A DNA stretch of 64,000 bases. It comes from Chryseobacterium sp. FP211-J200. Its GTDB lineage: Bacteria > Bacteroidota > Bacteroidia > Flavobacteriales > Weeksellaceae. Below the pieces are notes generated by a model. That model worked only from the letters and a program-made list of their open reading frames with translations. It had not been told where the DNA came from and ran no database searches. Where the stretch lies: positions 1 through 64,000 of the forward strand of contig NZ_LSHB01000008.1 in the NCBI RefSeq assembly GCF_001643375.1, written 5' to 3'. Shown here one piece after another: positions 63,540 through 64,000 of this stretch. A program made the position numbers and the translations under genes. Numbering within the stretch: position 1 is the stretch's first letter; each line of letters begins with the position of its first letter.

Positions 63540-64000
63540 ATGAACGCATCCGACAGATACAAAGTTTCCCACTTCGTCATGTGGAATCGGGAAAAAATTA
63601 TAAAAATGCTCATCATCAGCACAATCCCGACATTGCTATTTTACTTTTTGGGATGGAAATGGCTGGCAATTCCGTGGGTTCCGATTGCACTTTTGGGAAC
63701 GGCGACCGCTTTTATTTCTGGTTTTAGAAACACTCAGACTTACGGACGACTTTGGGAAGCAAGACAGATCTACGGTTCCATCATCAATAACAGTCGTAGT
63801 TTTGGAATCATGGTCAAAGATTTCATCAGACAAAATAATTCTGATGAGGAAAAACTATTGCACAAAGAACTTTTCTATCGTCATTTTGCCTGGCTGACAG
63901 CTTTAAGGTTTCAATTGAGGGAAGTGAAAGTTTGGGGCAATGTGAAAACTCGCCCTTACAATAGAAGATATCTTCAATTCTATAAAGTGCCAGAATGGGA
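63540..64000 (+). CDS. Bestrophin-like membrane protein, partial
   Basis: The frame runs from ATG 63540 to the window edge. The visible part is MNASDRYKVSHFVMWNREK, a hydrophobic hairpin (IPTLLFYFLGWKWLAIPW), then FISGFRNTQTYGRLWEARQI. The FRNxxxYxRxWEAR pattern is a signature of bacterial bestrophin/UPF0187 proteins, which form pentameric ion channels in the inner membrane. The C-terminal part is beyond the window. An ATG four bases earlier opens a different, unrelated frame. Confidence 0.85.
   Translation, partial: MNASDRYKVSHFVMWNREKIIKMLIISTIPTLLFYFLGWKWLAIPWVPIALLGTATAFISGFRNTQTYGRLWEARQIYGSIINNSRSFGIMVKDFIRQNNSDEEKLLHKELFYRHFAWLTALRFQLREVKVWGNVKTRPYNRRYLQFYKVPEW

Noticed and set aside
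63536-63727. Separate 63-residue gene
   Set aside because: The overlapping frame from 63540 reads as bestrophin with a hydrophobic hairpin and runs to the window end; this one does not look like protein.

Overview
The window is chromosomal DNA of a member of the Bacteroidota, order Flavobacteriales, most like Chryseobacterium and its relatives (Weeksellaceae). The evidence is the low-GC, AT-rich intergenic DNA; promoters of the TAnnTTTG type in place of sigma70 boxes; the near absence of Shine-Dalgarno sites; the gliding/type IX secretion genes gldJ, porU and porV; type IX C-terminal sorting domains; and a large type II-C Cas9. No rRNA or tRNA gene was recognised.

Layout. 1-5.7 kb: a complete type II-C cas9 (minus strand) with a divergent tracrRNA-like gene behind its 5' end, then a DUF6266 protein, an unusual 11-bp-phased palindromic array of CTTCGG/CCGAAG words and a small HTH protein. 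The CRISPR array and cas1/cas2 are not in the window. 5.9-17.1 kb: housekeeping and metabolic genes (tex, a DnaJ-type zinc motif fused to an FAD monooxygenase, an SDR, a glycerophosphodiesterase, an M28 peptidase, a CHAP protein, ligA and an acetyltransferase), with REP-like palindromes between some of them. 17.4-19.3 kb: an encapsulin nanocompartment with its DyP peroxidase cargo. 19.4-24.3 kb: a TetR-TolC-EmrA-EmrB efflux operon with a clear palindromic operator. 24.6-31 kb: a lipoprotein, a DNA polymerase III delta' subunit, an outer-membrane protein with lptC, anmK, an SRPBCC protein and a Nudix hydrolase. 31-39 kb: murF, gldJ, porU and porV. 39-48.7 kb: a FUSC membrane protein, a phosphopantetheinyl transferase and an RND efflux operon whose TolC gene has had its start replaced by a dispersed repeat.

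48.8-56.6 kb is the most unusual part. A three-gene unit occurs twice in tandem: a membrane TPR/AraC-type regulator with a TTG start, a TPR protein with or without a C-terminal membrane anchor, and a secreted protein with a type IX sorting domain, closed by a homologous terminator. In the first unit the regulator is frameshifted at a T7 run, and the TPR and secreted genes are truncated and fused out of frame. In the second unit only the regulator is frameshifted. The cassette looks like an undescribed membrane-sensing/regulator/exported-protein system undergoing duplication and decay.

56.6-64 kb: a TetR regulator with its operator, a fabF, an RsmI-like methyltransferase, a second copy of the dispersed repeat, a dicarboxylate symporter, a low-molecular-weight tyrosine phosphatase, dnaA, an acyl-CoA thioesterase and the 5' part of a bestrophin-like gene cut by the window edge.

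All family assignments come from reading motifs and general family knowledge. No database search was run.
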